Under the pieces are notes generated by a model. That model was not told the DNA's origin. It made no database searches and saw nothing but the letters and a program-made list of their open reading frames with translations. A program made the position numbers and the translations under genes. Positions 1 to 10,549 of a DNA stretch of 64,000 nucleotides are shown piece after piece (the stretch's first letter is position 1; the number at the start of each line of letters is the position of its first letter). Origin of the DNA: Sesamum alatum (lineage: Eukaryota; Streptophyta; Magnoliopsida; Lamiales; Pedaliaceae); contig JACGWO010000005.1 of the NCBI GenBank assembly GCA_034509735.1, forward strand, positions 18,961,264 to 19,025,263, in the 5' to 3' direction.

Positions 1-428
1 CTTTGACGAACCAATACCGTTAATTGATAACGAGTTATTGATTCGTCCACTCCAAAAATAATACTTGTTCGTTGCTAGCACGACGTGCAAGATACGTGGG
101 TGGATCGTGTGTCACGATTTGGAGGATCTCAAGAACGAGGTCTTGGTGCAAAACGGGGAACAATGCGAGTAGCAGTTGAAGACAAAACGACAACGGGTAG
201 GTCTCGTTTAAGATTTTCGTCCCTCTTTAATTTTTTCAACTCTATGGCCTCCATGATTTATTTAATTGTTTTATGATCATGAGATACACCGAACGTCCGG
301 GAACCTCAAGGGCACACTCCTTGAGCGTCTTCTTTAAATTAAAAGCATGCCTTTTATTTTAATATGTTTATTTTACCGCGCTTCCGCATTCGCGCAATTC
401 CCGGGACGATCCACGGCATTTTCTTTCA
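1..428 (+). mobile_element. Copia LTR, 3' part (subfamily 2), cut by window edge
   Basis: This stretch matches the last ~430 bp of the Copia-B LTRs (24,450-24,878 and 32,890-33,318). It includes the cttgttcgttgctagc block, the cgcgcttccgcattcg block and the terminal ttctttca. It ends at 428 with a proper CA terminus. The next base is not a primer-binding site but the interior of an LTR in the opposite direction. It is therefore the right end of a plus-strand copia element (3' LTR or solo LTR) that lies mostly outside the window and is inserted in the minus-strand LTR at 429-1,097. Confidence 0.8.
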
Positions 429-1097
429 AATACCTTTTTGACAGGAGACAGATCCTTTCTTGGAAACCACTGTCACTCTGTACACTCGAGCTGCACTAGA
501 CATGGCTTATGACTACTCAAGAGTATTTTGGCAATCTCTCACCATATTTAAGATACAGACCTGATGCACAGGTAAACTCAGCAGTTCCTCAAGTCAAAGG
601 ACTTGGCCTGTACCGTTGGAACCGGGAATACATGTCATACCTTGCTGACTATACTCAAGGTCCTCCGTAAGACGGTTCCCGCGAGTCACCTCAGTCAGCT
701 GCTTCCTAGCATGCTGACCCACTAACACTGCTTAGACGACCTCATCGCCCGTCGATGAAATACGACAGCAGATGCTTAGTGCAAGTCTCAAAGGGAATCC
801 CGGTACCCATTTTCGGGATTCCTTGACTTGGAGATTTCCGGACTGATTCGGTAAGACTGATTTGATGGACCTACCTCCAAGCGTAGTCCCAGTCCCCGAA
901 ATCGTTTCTCAGTCCGTGGGCTTTGTTTGCGTAGTGAACAAAAATGTAAATGCAGATATAAGTGAACGTAAACAAAGTATTGCCATATGAATTTTCACTT
1001 CTTTATTCATAAATGTTTTTATCAAATACCAAAAATTGTCTAGACATAGGTTACATATTCCTGCCAAAATTGGCTTACATGGTCACCTATTCTAACA
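429..1097 (-). mobile_element. Copia LTR, 5' part (subfamily 2), inverted
   Basis: Read on the minus strand, it starts at 1,097 with tgttagaataggtgacca and follows the first ~650 bp of the Copia-B LTR (22,873-23,530), diverging by scattered substitutions. It stops at 429, where the plus-strand LTR end abuts. At 1,097/1,098 the sequence switches to the 3' LTR of Copia-A, so this LTR is inserted in that LTR. The duplicated target would be tatta at 1,098-1,102. The partner copy is outside the window, so this cannot be confirmed. Confidence 0.75.
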
Positions 1098-1176
1098 TAT
1101 TATTACATTGATATCGAGCTGTATAATAGGTTACAAATCGCAAAACCCATTAGCTTTTTGGTCACCTATTCTAACA
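1098..1176 (-). mobile_element. Copia-A 3' LTR, first 79 bp
   Basis: The LTR starts on the minus strand at 1,176 (tgttagaataggtgacc), right after the polypurine tract. It matches the start of the Copia-C LTRs (12,775 and 20,778 downward), including the tataataggttacaaatc block. It breaks off at 1,098, where a foreign LTR begins. Confidence 0.85.
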
Positions 1177-1190
1177 ATCTCCCACTTGAC
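1177..1190 (-). other. Copia-A polypurine tract
   Basis: On the minus strand this is gtcaagtgggagat, directly before the LTR start. The same sequence lies at the same place in Copia-B and Copia-C. It would prime plus-strand DNA synthesis. Confidence 0.8.
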
Positions 1191-2520
1191 CTAAAGCCAA
1201 TCACCCATTGACCTCAAACCCATCTTATCCAGTGTTGAGTATGGGCAACTTGCGACACGGGCTTAGTAAGTGAATCTGCTATGTTTTCTTTGGAGCTGAC
1301 TCGGTCCATCCGAGCTTCATCCCTGCTAACCATATCTCTGAGCAGATGGTAGCGTCTAACAATATGCTTGGATCAGTGATGAGATCTCGGTTCCTTTGCT
1401 TGCGCTATTGCCCCGTTGTTATTGCAGAAGATAACTACTGGCTCAGCGATGCTAGGTACTACACCTAACTCTTGGGTATAGCTCTTCATCCAAACCGCCT
1501 CCTTAGCAGCTTCCGAAGCTGCTATGTATTCAGACTCTATGGTGGAGTCTACCGTGGTAGCCTGCTGGGAACTCTTCCAAGCAACCATGCCACCATTAAG
1601 TCTGAACACATAACCAGACTAAGACTTGGCATCATCGTCATCCGACTGGAAGCTAGCGTCGCTATAGCCTTCAAGTATCAACTCTCCACCGCCGTAGATC
1701 AAGAACATGTCTTTAGTCCTTTTCAGGTACTTCAGGATAGTCTTGACTGCACTCCAGTGTGCCTCCCCGGTACACACTGATATCGACTATTTACGCTCAA
1801 AGCGAAATCCACATCAGGTTTAGTGCACTAACAGCATACTGTATGCTGCCTACGGCTGAAGCATAGGGGATGTCCAACATCTGTGTAAGATCCTCATCAG
1901 TCTTGGGAGACTGCTTCTTGGACAACTTCATTCCATGCCTCATAGGAAGGAATCCTTATTTTGAGTTCTCCATCCTGAATCTCTCCAAGACTTTGTCAAT
2001 ATACGAGGACTGGGTCATTCCTAACATCCTTCTAAATCTATCCATGTAGATCTTGATGCCAAGGATGTCGGATGCCTCGTCCATATCCTTCATGGAGAAT
2101 TGTGTTGAAAACCAAGCTTTAGTGGTACCCAACATCTTAGCATCATTCCCAATGAGCAATATGTCATCCACATAAAGCACCAGAAACGCAACTGAGCTCC
2201 CACTGATCTTCTTGTATACACAAGGATCGGACTCGTTCTTGATGAAATCATATCCCCGTATGACTTCATCAAAATGTATGTTCCAGCTTTGGGAAGTATG
2301 TTTGAGGCCATAGATGGACCTTTGGAGACGGCATACCTTTTGCTCTTCTCCAACAGTTGTGAAACCTACCGGCTGATCCATATAAATCTCTTCCTCTACG
2401 AAACCGTTGAGGAAGGCCGTTTTCACGTCCATCTACCATATTTCGTAGTCATACCATGCTGCTATGGCAAGCAGTTTCCGAATGAATTTAGCCATTGCTA
2501 CAAGCCTTTCGCCACAAAAT
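1191..2520 (-). pseudogene. Copia-A reverse transcriptase C-half and RNase H (broken)
   Basis: The block at 2,432-1,956 reads as copia reverse transcriptase: it opens with MDVKTAFLNGF and has an intact YVDD catalytic motif at 2,174-2,163. The RNase H end, including VAWKSS and SEYIAASEAAKEAVW, is readable in 1,609-1,373. The frame equivalent to the normal stop ends at 1,191 (GDWL then stop). Between these blocks are frameshifts (near 1,950, 1,880 and 1,610) and altered residues, for example CNNNGAI where sister copies have CDNNGAI. The enzyme would have copied element RNA into DNA in cytoplasmic particles; this copy cannot make it. Confidence 0.85.
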
Positions 2521-4048
2521 TAATCCCGGGTCGCTGAGTGTAACCTTTCGCCACAAGCCTGGCTTTGAAGGTTGTAACCTCCTCGTCAGCTCCAAGCTTA
2601 CGTTTGTAAACCCATTTACACCCCACAGGTTTTACCCCTTTGGGTGGGTCCACTAGGGTCCAAACCGGGTTTGTACCCATCGAGTCCATCTCGGATTTCA
2701 TGACCTCAAGCCACTTATCCGAATCGATGTCCGACATCGCTTCTCCGTACGTTTTTGGATCATTATCCAACTGATCCGTCAGACCCAGAAATCCATACCT
2801 ATCAAGTGCATAGGATACTCTGACCGACCTACAGAGGACTGGAACATTATCAGTGGGAACTACTAGCTCAGATGTCACTATCGCCTCATGGGGTGCCTCA
2901 CTTGATTCCTCAAGGAGTACCTCATCGCGTCGACTATCTGATGGAAAACCCTTTTCCAAGAACACTGCGTTTCGTGAGACAAAAACCTTTTGCTCGGAGG
3001 GATCATAGAAATAATACCCCGTAGTTTCTTTCGGATAGCCAATGAATCTGCATAAACTAGACCTCGAGTCCAGTTTATCTCCCACTAATCTCTTGACATA
3101 TGCGGGGCAACCCCACACTTTCAAGAATTTGTAGGAGGCAGGCTTGCCATGCCATATCTCATATGGCGTCTGGGATATCTTCTTAGATGGCGCCAAGTTC
3201 AAAGCTTTGGTCGCCATCTCAAGAGTGTATCCCCAGAAGGAAAGGGGGAGTTCGGTAAAACTCATCATGGATCGGACCATGTCCAACAAGGTCCGATTCC
3301 TCCTTTCAGACACACCATTAATTGTGGTGTTCCAGGAAGGGTCCACTGAGAGAATCTCATTCTCTTTTAGATAATCAGTAAACTCACCACTCAAATACTC
3401 TCCACCTCGGTCCGACCGAAGGGCTTTGATCTTTCTATCGGTTTGGTTCTCTACTTCAAGTCTGTATTCCTTAAACCTTCCAAAGGCTTCAGACTTGTAC
3501 CTCATCAGGTAAACATAACGATACAATGCGTGATCATCAGTAAAGGTTATGAAGTACGAGTACCCACCTCTAGCCTGAATATTTAGTGGGCCACGGACAT
3601 CCGTATGGATCAAATCCAACAGATCACTGGCTAGCGTGCTTTGTCCAACAAAGGGTTTCTTGGTCATCTTTCCCTTCAGACAGGATTCGCAGATCGATAG
3701 GTTGTCCAAATCGTCTATTTTTAGACTCTTTGATTCCACCAACCTTCTTATCCTATCTTTAGAGATATGACCTAACCTCGCATGCCATATCTGTGCGTTA
3801 TTATGATCATCACGTTTTCGTTTGTGTTTTGCAGTCATAATCCAATTAGACTGTCGAAGTATGTACAGACCGTTAACCAATGTACCAAGCAGATGAGAAA
3901 TACCATCTTTAATAATGAAAAAGCCGTTTTTATTGATGGTAAATTCAAATCCTTCCTTATCAAGGACCGGGATAAAAATAATGTTCTTAATCATGCTAGG
4001 TACATAGAAACAGTCGTTCAGTACAATCCGCAGCAACCGCCTTGCCAT
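2498..4048 (-). pseudogene. Copia-A pre-integrase, integrase and start of reverse transcriptase
   Basis: A 516-residue open frame remains. In order it shows the pre-integrase zinc motif (HARLGH, then CESCLKGK), the integrase core with the first acidic residue in HTDVRGPL and the second in RSDRGGEYL, the VSERRNRTLLDM segment with the third acidic residue, and the reverse transcriptase start (WTLVDPPKG, FKARLVAKGYTQR). It departs from its sisters at about residue 230, where WTPPGTPQ-like sequence is altered, and again at its C-terminus, where a frameshift ends it after RPGI. The N-terminal side is joined out of frame to the protease segment by a ~44-bp deletion near 4,030-4,036. Confidence 0.87.
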
Positions 4049-5057
4049 CTCCTAGCCTCAGGATCATCTCATCCTTGGTTAGCCTTCTGCTTCTTTGCAG
4101 TGCCTGCAAATCATTGCAGATGTGAGCACCATACCCGGTATCCAATACCCATGAAGCAGAATTAGTTATCATATTTACTTCAACCATAAACATACCTGGG
4201 TTGGAGAGGAGTTGTGTGCACTCCCTCTTCCAATGCCCCTTCCCTTGGCAATGCATGCAGACATCATTTGCCTTGGACCGCTGAGAACCACGGGCCTTCC
4301 CTTTCCCTTTGCTCGGTCCCACCAGAGCAACAGGGACGCCCGAAGCGCGAGAAGGGGCCGCAGCCGTCTTCTCTTTTCCCTTCTTCCTCTTCCAGCGTCC
4401 GGCCCTCTTGCCATTCAATTTGGAGGTCGAAGCCTCTCCTATCAACATCATCGGCGCCGACTTGTGGGTCATTGCCTCGTATTGGACCTGCATGTTCATC
4501 AACTTATGAACAGACTTCTCAAGTTCGTTCATGTTGTAGTTTAGAACAAACGGGTCATAGGATGAAGGAAGCAAATGGAGGATCACGTCAATGTACGTGT
4601 CATTGTTAAGCCCAGCTTTAAGGTCCTCGAGTTTCTCCACTAGGGAGAGCATCTTGACTCCATGACTTTGTACAGACGCTCCTTCAGCAAGTTTGGTGCC
4701 AAAGAATGCTTTTGTGGCGGCATATCTAATATGCCTGTCTGGAACCGCATAAACCTCGTTCATGCGGAGCATTATGGCGGAGAGGTTGTCCAACCTCTCA
4801 TACTACTTCTGGATGTCGTTAGACATCGAAGCCAGTATGATACTGCGTACTTTTCGATTGTCCTCATGCCATTTCTCGAATGTCAAACGTTCTTCTGGCG
4901 TGGATCCCTCTGGTAAGTCGCTTGGCGGCGGCTCATCCAAGACGTAGCCTTGGTTCTCGAAACCGTGGACAATCCTCAAGTTTCTCAACCAATCAGAGTA
5001 GTTCGTTCCGTTGAATTTATTAATCTCAAGTACCATGGTTAATGGATTCTTAGACAT
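3996..5057 (-). pseudogene. Copia-A gag and protease (broken)
   Basis: The start codon is at 5,057 (MSKNPLT). It is chosen because the same start opens gag in Copia-B and Copia-C. The copia-type gag domain (NKFNGTNYSDWLRNLR and following) is cut by a TAG at 4,803-4,805, where Copia-C has a glutamine codon. The frame then continues unchanged to a CCHC zinc knuckle (CMHCQGKGHWKREC, about 4,221-4,262) and the protease (SASWVLDTGYGAHICND). The protease has Y where the sisters have C after DTG. After DGKAVAA the frame is lost at a 44-bp deletion relative to Copia-C. Confidence 0.88.
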
Positions 5058-7368
5058 ATCTACATTAATGAAAATGTAAAGCAAAAATTAGTAGATGATG
5101 GTAATATTATTGTTCAAGTTGAAGACTTGGTCTTTTAGTCTTCAACCCTCCCACTATTTATACAAAAGTCCGCCACTCTCAAGCGGAGTTTCGGGAAACC
5201 ATTTCCTAGTGGGCTTGGGATCCACAAGCGTAATCTCTATGCCCCATTTTTACGATTCACATGAAGAAGACCTCGTGGGAGATATCCAATATCATTCTCA
5301 TCAAATGAGATTCCCAAGATATTTTGCCTCACCTATTCGCATGGTTACGAGGACTCCAAGCGAACCATGTTACTCAGTGTTGGGCCCGACCCATCAACCA
5401 AATCATGTCTCAAACTGTCACCCCCCACGACTCGTGAGACACGGAAACAGCGAGCGCAGTCTTTTTGTTCACAACAATGGTGCAACTTTCCCCTAGTCCC
5501 AGTGTGCCAGGACTCGTGAGACCACACTTGGGTAGTGGTAGCTTCCTCATCACATTGCTGTGGATGGAAGGCTCGGACAGATCCAAATACCATTTTGATC
5601 CAAGTCCGTTTTGGGCCTAATATTTAATTTGGTCAAACCAAATGAGAGTTTATGTATGACCGAGACCTCATCACATTATGGTGTTTTAACATGCATAAAT
5701 ATTCAATATTTAAAGCGATAAATAAATACGCCGCATGCAGAAAACATAGCATACCCCTGTTAGGATGATCACAAGCCCAACCTATGCGACCCACTGAGCC
5801 CGCAGTGAGTCTGTGGTTTGTCTAGGGTGGTCCTAAATTATTACAAAATAATATACCCATTGTCATTCCAATGGACTTTGTAATGCTCTTGTTTCACGCC
5901 TTGATGCTCCACCTTGGGGTCTCCAACTCCATATGCTTGTTTAAATTAAAACCTCACCAATCCTATCTACTCTCATTACAATTGAAAGTAATACATTGGT
6001 AATAACAACAAGACTTAACATCATGAGGCTAAAAATACGGGAGATGATAGTTCCAAAAACAAGAGGCACGCAGGCCCCACCCGGCAAAAATTAAATGATC
6101 ATACATTCATCCATACACAAGGTCTAGGGCTTTTGTGATCATCCCATGCTGATTCCATCAACGCACATAACACAATTATTTCAAATAATCATGCATTAAA
6201 CCAATGGCTATTCCAAATATCCAAGTGATGTCCAACATCATAAAAGCATAAATATATAAATAATATGCAAAGTTCAAATTTCAAATTTAATGGACATTAC
6301 AAAAAATGCATCCAATGCATGTATTAATTCCATATTAATTAAGCAAATTTAATCTAAGGAATAATCCAATTATTTCAAAATCAAATGTGCAAAATTAATA
6401 CATTTTCAGAATAATGTGCAGAAAATACAGAAAATCAAATTTTTCAGAAAATGTCGAAAAACGGCACAAAACGGCCCAGCCGTTGTGCCTGCCAGCCAGC
6501 CGCGAGCACAGGGCAGCACGCGCCCGCGTAGGCAGCAAGCCTGCACGACCTGCGCGCGCGTGCTCTGTGTCGCGTTGCCCTCGGCCGGCAGCGGCAGCCA
6601 ACCGCTGTCGCTGCTGTGCAAAATATTTTTTTTTCATGTTTTTCAACATCATTTTTCAGCACAAAACAGTAATAATATTTTAAAAAGGGTTAATTACACT
6701 TACACCCCTCTGAGAATGTATAATTACACTTTCCCCAAAAAGGTTTTGAAATTACACTTACACCCCCTCCAAAAATTCTCTGTTTACACCTGACCCCCAT
6801 CCGTTAGAGTTTGGACGAAAAATATTCACGTGAACAAAAATAATTACATAAATTTTCAATTTTTTCCATCATTTAACATTCTCATGTATATTTTTGTACT
6901 TATAAGAGGATAAGTGTAACGTATATGTATGGAGCGAGGCCAATATTATTATATTTTTTCCTTATAAGTATAAAATTATTGCACGAGAATGTTAAATGAG
7001 ACGTAAAATTGAAAATTTATGTAATTATTTTTGTTGAAATGAACATTTTCCGTTCAAACTTTAACGAATGGAGGTCAGGTGTAAACAAAGAATTTTTAGA
7101 GGGGGTGTAAATGTAATTTCAAAACTTCTTTGGGGGAAAGTGTAATTATGCATTTTCAGAAGGGGTCTAAGTGTAATTAACCCTTTTAAAAATAAGCATG
7201 CAATTTTAGATCCAATCTAATAAAATAAGCATGCAAAAGTCCATCAAATTCAAACAATTGAATCATCATATTATTCACATATTTATGTAATCTAACATGC
7301 TATTAAAGCCATAAAAAGCAAGTAGATCATGCCAAGCACATAGATCTATGCCCCTTACATCGAACCGG
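5058..7368 (-). other. Copia-A 5' leader, including a GC-rich island at 6,470-6,625
   Basis: This is non-coding sequence between the primer-binding site and gag, collinear with the Copia-C leader (16,704-18,536). It includes the near-identical blocks at 5,150-5,640 and 5,750-6,130. A GC-rich island with cgcgcgcg runs lies at 6,470-6,625. Open frames through the island are rich in Ala, Arg and Cys and not conserved, so I do not call them genes. The leader is interrupted by a MITE at 6,687-7,183. Confidence 0.75.
6687..7183. mobile_element. 497-bp Mutator-type MITE in the Copia-A leader
   Basis: The terminal inverted repeats are gggttaattacactta at the left and its near-perfect reverse complement at the right. 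They continue with weaker inverted similarity almost to the centre. It is flanked by a 9-bp direct duplication ttttaaaaa (6,678-6,686 and 7,184-7,192). The Copia-C leader has the matching empty site near 18,345-18,365. A 9-bp target duplication fits a Mutator-like, non-autonomous element. It has no coding capacity. Confidence 0.85.
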
Positions 7369-7380
7369 GCTCTGATACCA
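7369..7380 (-). other. Copia-A primer-binding site (initiator Met tRNA)
   Basis: The minus strand reads TGGTATCAGAGC two bases after the 5' LTR end, the standard copia site complementary to the 3' end of initiator methionine tRNA. Confidence 0.9.
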
Positions 7381-7382
7381 CT

Positions 7383-9601
7383 TGAAGGACAAGCGCATCC
7401 GCCTGAGAGCGCGAGCGAAAGCGAGAAAACGTAAAATTTAAAATTGAATCACATATAAGGCGAAATTCCAAGGGGTGTACCTTGGGTGCTCAACCGGGCG
7501 TTCGATGTAGGATATGTTAAAGATAAAAGCATACTTATAACATATAGGGGATAGATGAAAAAGAAAGTTAAGATCTACTAAAGCGTAATAATCATTACCT
7601 TGTAGATTTAACGTGTGCTCGGCTACTAGCGTTGTTCCCTTTTTCTGGAATGCTCACAAATCGAAACGTATGGATTCTCCAAAGGTGATCCACACCACAC
7701 CGGAAGAAACTCTCGTTCTCCTTGCTAGAAGAGAACGGGTTTAAGAAGGAATCGGTTTAAGAGAAGAACACTATGGATTAGTGTTCTCTTAAACCTACTT
7801 TGTTCTTCTTCTTGATTCAAAACCAAGTGAAGAACACAAGTGAAAAGGGGGGAGATGGTCGTGTGAGAGAGAGAGAGAGGAGAGGGCCCAATTTCTTCTT
7901 CTTTTTCCTAGAAAAAGATGAATTATGATTCACTTATGCTAGTTGTTGTATATACTCATATACATACATAATTAATGTGATCATTGGAATGTGTCTAGGT
8001 TCATCAAAGGATGTCCAGATACATTCCAATCAATCACCATTAATTCTTCAATCAAGCCTACCAAATTTTATGGTATGATCAAATCATACCAAAAGGGAAG
8101 GGATTGATTGGAGTTGATTTGTCTCTTTCAAAAAGAGATAAGTCAACATACCACCTTGCATGAAACATGGTTGATTTTGCTTCCTCCAAGGGAGCATTTC
8201 GACCATGTCTAATTTGGGAAGATGTCCAACTTCTTTCTATTCCAAAATAGGAATTATTTCTCCTCTCGGGTCAAATTTAACGGACCGGGTTCTTATCGTA
8301 ATCCAATTATGATGAAATCGATATTAAATCCAATTTAATGTCCACTTAAATTATTCCCGTTGCTCTTTTAATCCAATTAAAAGATCCAACATCTCAACTT
8401 TCCATATTTAATCGAAAAATCCAATTTACCAATAAAACGCGGGCCTGATATAATATCGGCCCGTCCATCCAATGGACTTTCCCTTAAGTAATCCAATTAC
8501 TTATTTATCCTTCGAGATTGACTCCAAGTCAATCTCTAAACCTCCTCGGTGATTTGTGTGTGAACCCTTTAGGTTCACCCTCAGCTAGACTTGGGCCCGT
8601 ATCCTACAAGGACCCGTCACTAGGGGTGGCCGTCTAGTAACGGTCTATGGCACGAAAGACTAGGTGAATTGGCATGAATATTTAGGCACCGATGCCGTAC
8701 AGGTATGGTCCTTCCGTCTATCGTCACCCGGCCTTAGACTAGGGTATGAAATTGGGCGTCGGTTCCCATCCTTGACTAGGCATCTATGCTCAATACTCGA
8801 GACTGCGTATGCTTCATTTCGTCGACACAGGAAACTATTCCCTGTTCGACCAACCACTGTGGCCACAACTTTAAATTGCATGAACGTGTCTCCGAGTGCA
8901 TAGGAGATACCTCTGTCACATAATGACCAGGGACGGATCCTTTTTCTTGGAATCCACCGTCCTTGCTACACATTTCTATTGCACTGGACAAGGCTTATCA
9001 TGATCATCTTACAGAATGATCACCTCTCGCCAAATCAAAGATACAATCGTCCTGTGCACACGACTGCCATGATCCCTCAAGTCTGAGAACTACTCCCGTA
9101 CTATCAGAACCGGGGAAATCCAATCATACCGACCAAGTCTCCAAGGCTTTCATATGATGATCCCCGCGAGTCAGTCCAATCGGCTCGATCCCAGTCGACC
9201 AACCCATCAAGATCGTGTAGGCGTCCCACGCCTATCGCCGATGAAACACGGTACTTATCCAATGAACACGACTCTTGATGCAAGTCTCAATAGGATTCTC
9301 GATGCTCTGTCTCGAGGTCCTCGACTTGGAACGTTTCAGACCCAACTCTAAATCAGTTCGTTTGATGACCACCATCCAATGCGTGGCCCAACTGCACGAG
9401 TTGTTAACCATGGTCTGTGGGCTTTGTTGCGATATAAGTAAAAAACTGTTTTAATGAATGTGAAATGAGCACAACAAAGTAAGCACCAAAAGTAACGAAT
9501 ACTCATTTTATTCATCACATAATAATATTACATTTACATCGAGTTGTATAATAGGTTTCAAATCGCCAAACCCATTGGCTTTCTGGTCACCTATTCTAAC
9601 A
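7383..9601 (-). repeat. Copia-A 5' LTR (subfamily 1, 2,219 bp)
   Basis: It starts at 9,601 on the minus strand (tgttagaataggtgacc) and ends at 7,383 (ccttca). It is collinear with the Copia-C LTRs but clearly more diverged from them than those two are from each other, so this is an older or separately evolved copy. Short open frames inside are shared LTR noise. Confidence 0.88.
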
Positions 9602-10549
9602 ACTACGCGTTCCGAAACAGATAGGTACATGAACAAGGTCTCCCCAGGCTCCGGCTTTGTCAACAGGGGTGGTGAAGTAAGATACCTCTTCAAGTCCTCA
9701 AAGGCCGCTTGACATTGCTCCGTCCAAGAAAAGCCTTCCACCTTTCTCAACACCTTGAAGAACGGAAGTCCTCGTTCTGAGGATTTCGAGATAAAGCGAT
9801 TAAGTGCCGCCATCCGTCCCGTCAGCTTCTGGACTTCTTTTATCGTCTGGGGAGGTTGCATCTTCATGATAGCCTCAATTTTTTCAGGATTTGCCTCTAT
9901 CCCCTCTGAGAAACCATGAACCCTAGGAACTTCCCCCCCTGAACCCCAAAAGTGCATTCCGTGGGATTCAGCTTCATCCCATACTTCTCCAACGTGCAAA
10001 AGCATTCCTTGAGATCTTTCACATGGTCTTCCCTCCTACGGCTCTTGACCAGCATATCATCTATATATACTTCCATGTTCCTTCCTATCTGCTCCCCGAA
10101 CATGCCATTTACCAACCTCTGATACGTGGCCCCCGCATTCTTTAAACCGAATGGTATCACTCTGTAGCAGTATGTGCCTTGCTCCATAATGAAACTTGTC
10201 TTTTCTTGGTCCTCGCATGCTAACCGAATCTGATTATACCCTTGAAATGCATCCAGAAAGCTCATTAACTCACATCCTGAAGTTGAATTAATGAGTGTGT
10301 CGATCCTGGGCAAGGGGTATGAGTCTTTGGAGCAGGCTTGATTCAAGTCAGTGAAGTCTATACACATCCTCCACTTCCCATTGCTCTTTGGAACTAGGAC
10401 CACATTTGCCAGCCACTCAAGGTAATATACTGGTCGAATATACTCGACTTGAAATAGCTTCTCAACTTCCTTGCCAATTATCTTGTTCCTCTCCACCCTG
10501 AACGCCCTCCTTTTCTGCTTTACAGGTTTTGCCTTTGGGTCCACGTTAA
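9602..10549 (-). pseudogene. Ty3/gypsy reverse transcriptase segment (Tat-like)
   Basis: Read on the minus strand from 10,549, the frame gives KPVKQKRRAF, WRMCIDFTDLNQACSKDSYP, MSFLDAFQGYNQI, FGLKNAGATYQRLV and the catalytic YIDD (10,067-10,056). It then runs on to SPPLLTKPEPGETLFMYLSVS at the Copia-A junction. A one-base deletion near 9,900 shifts the frame (after FMVSQRG). The N-terminal 60-odd residues of the open frame above 10,549 are Copia-C LTR, not gypsy. The wording of the motifs resembles the Tat lineage (Retand-like). Its upstream half lies at 20,784-22,872, across the Copia-C insertion. Confidence 0.88.
10545..10549. repeat. Target-site duplication GTTAA, left copy (Copia-C)
   Basis: GTTAA is repeated at 20,779-20,783 on the far side of Copia-C. 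It sits inside the gypsy reading frame. Confidence 0.93.

Larger units (their letters stand above)
1098..9601 (-). mobile_element. Copia-A: degraded Ty1/copia retrotransposon, 3' LTR truncated
   Basis: On the minus strand the order is 5' LTR (9,601-7,383), initiator-Met primer-binding site, long non-coding leader, gag, protease, integrase, reverse transcriptase, RNase H, polypurine tract and the first 79 bp of the 3' LTR (1,176-1,098). The rest of the 3' LTR is displaced by nested LTRs. It is inserted in the reverse transcriptase of the gypsy element (9,602 onward). The right-hand target copy would be actac at 9,602-9,606, and its partner lies outside the window. Coding lesions are numerous, so the copy is non-autonomous. 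Confidence 0.88.

Noticed and set aside
6395..6800. Overlapping frames in the Copia-A GC-rich island
   Set aside because: Same composition effect; part of the untranslated leader.
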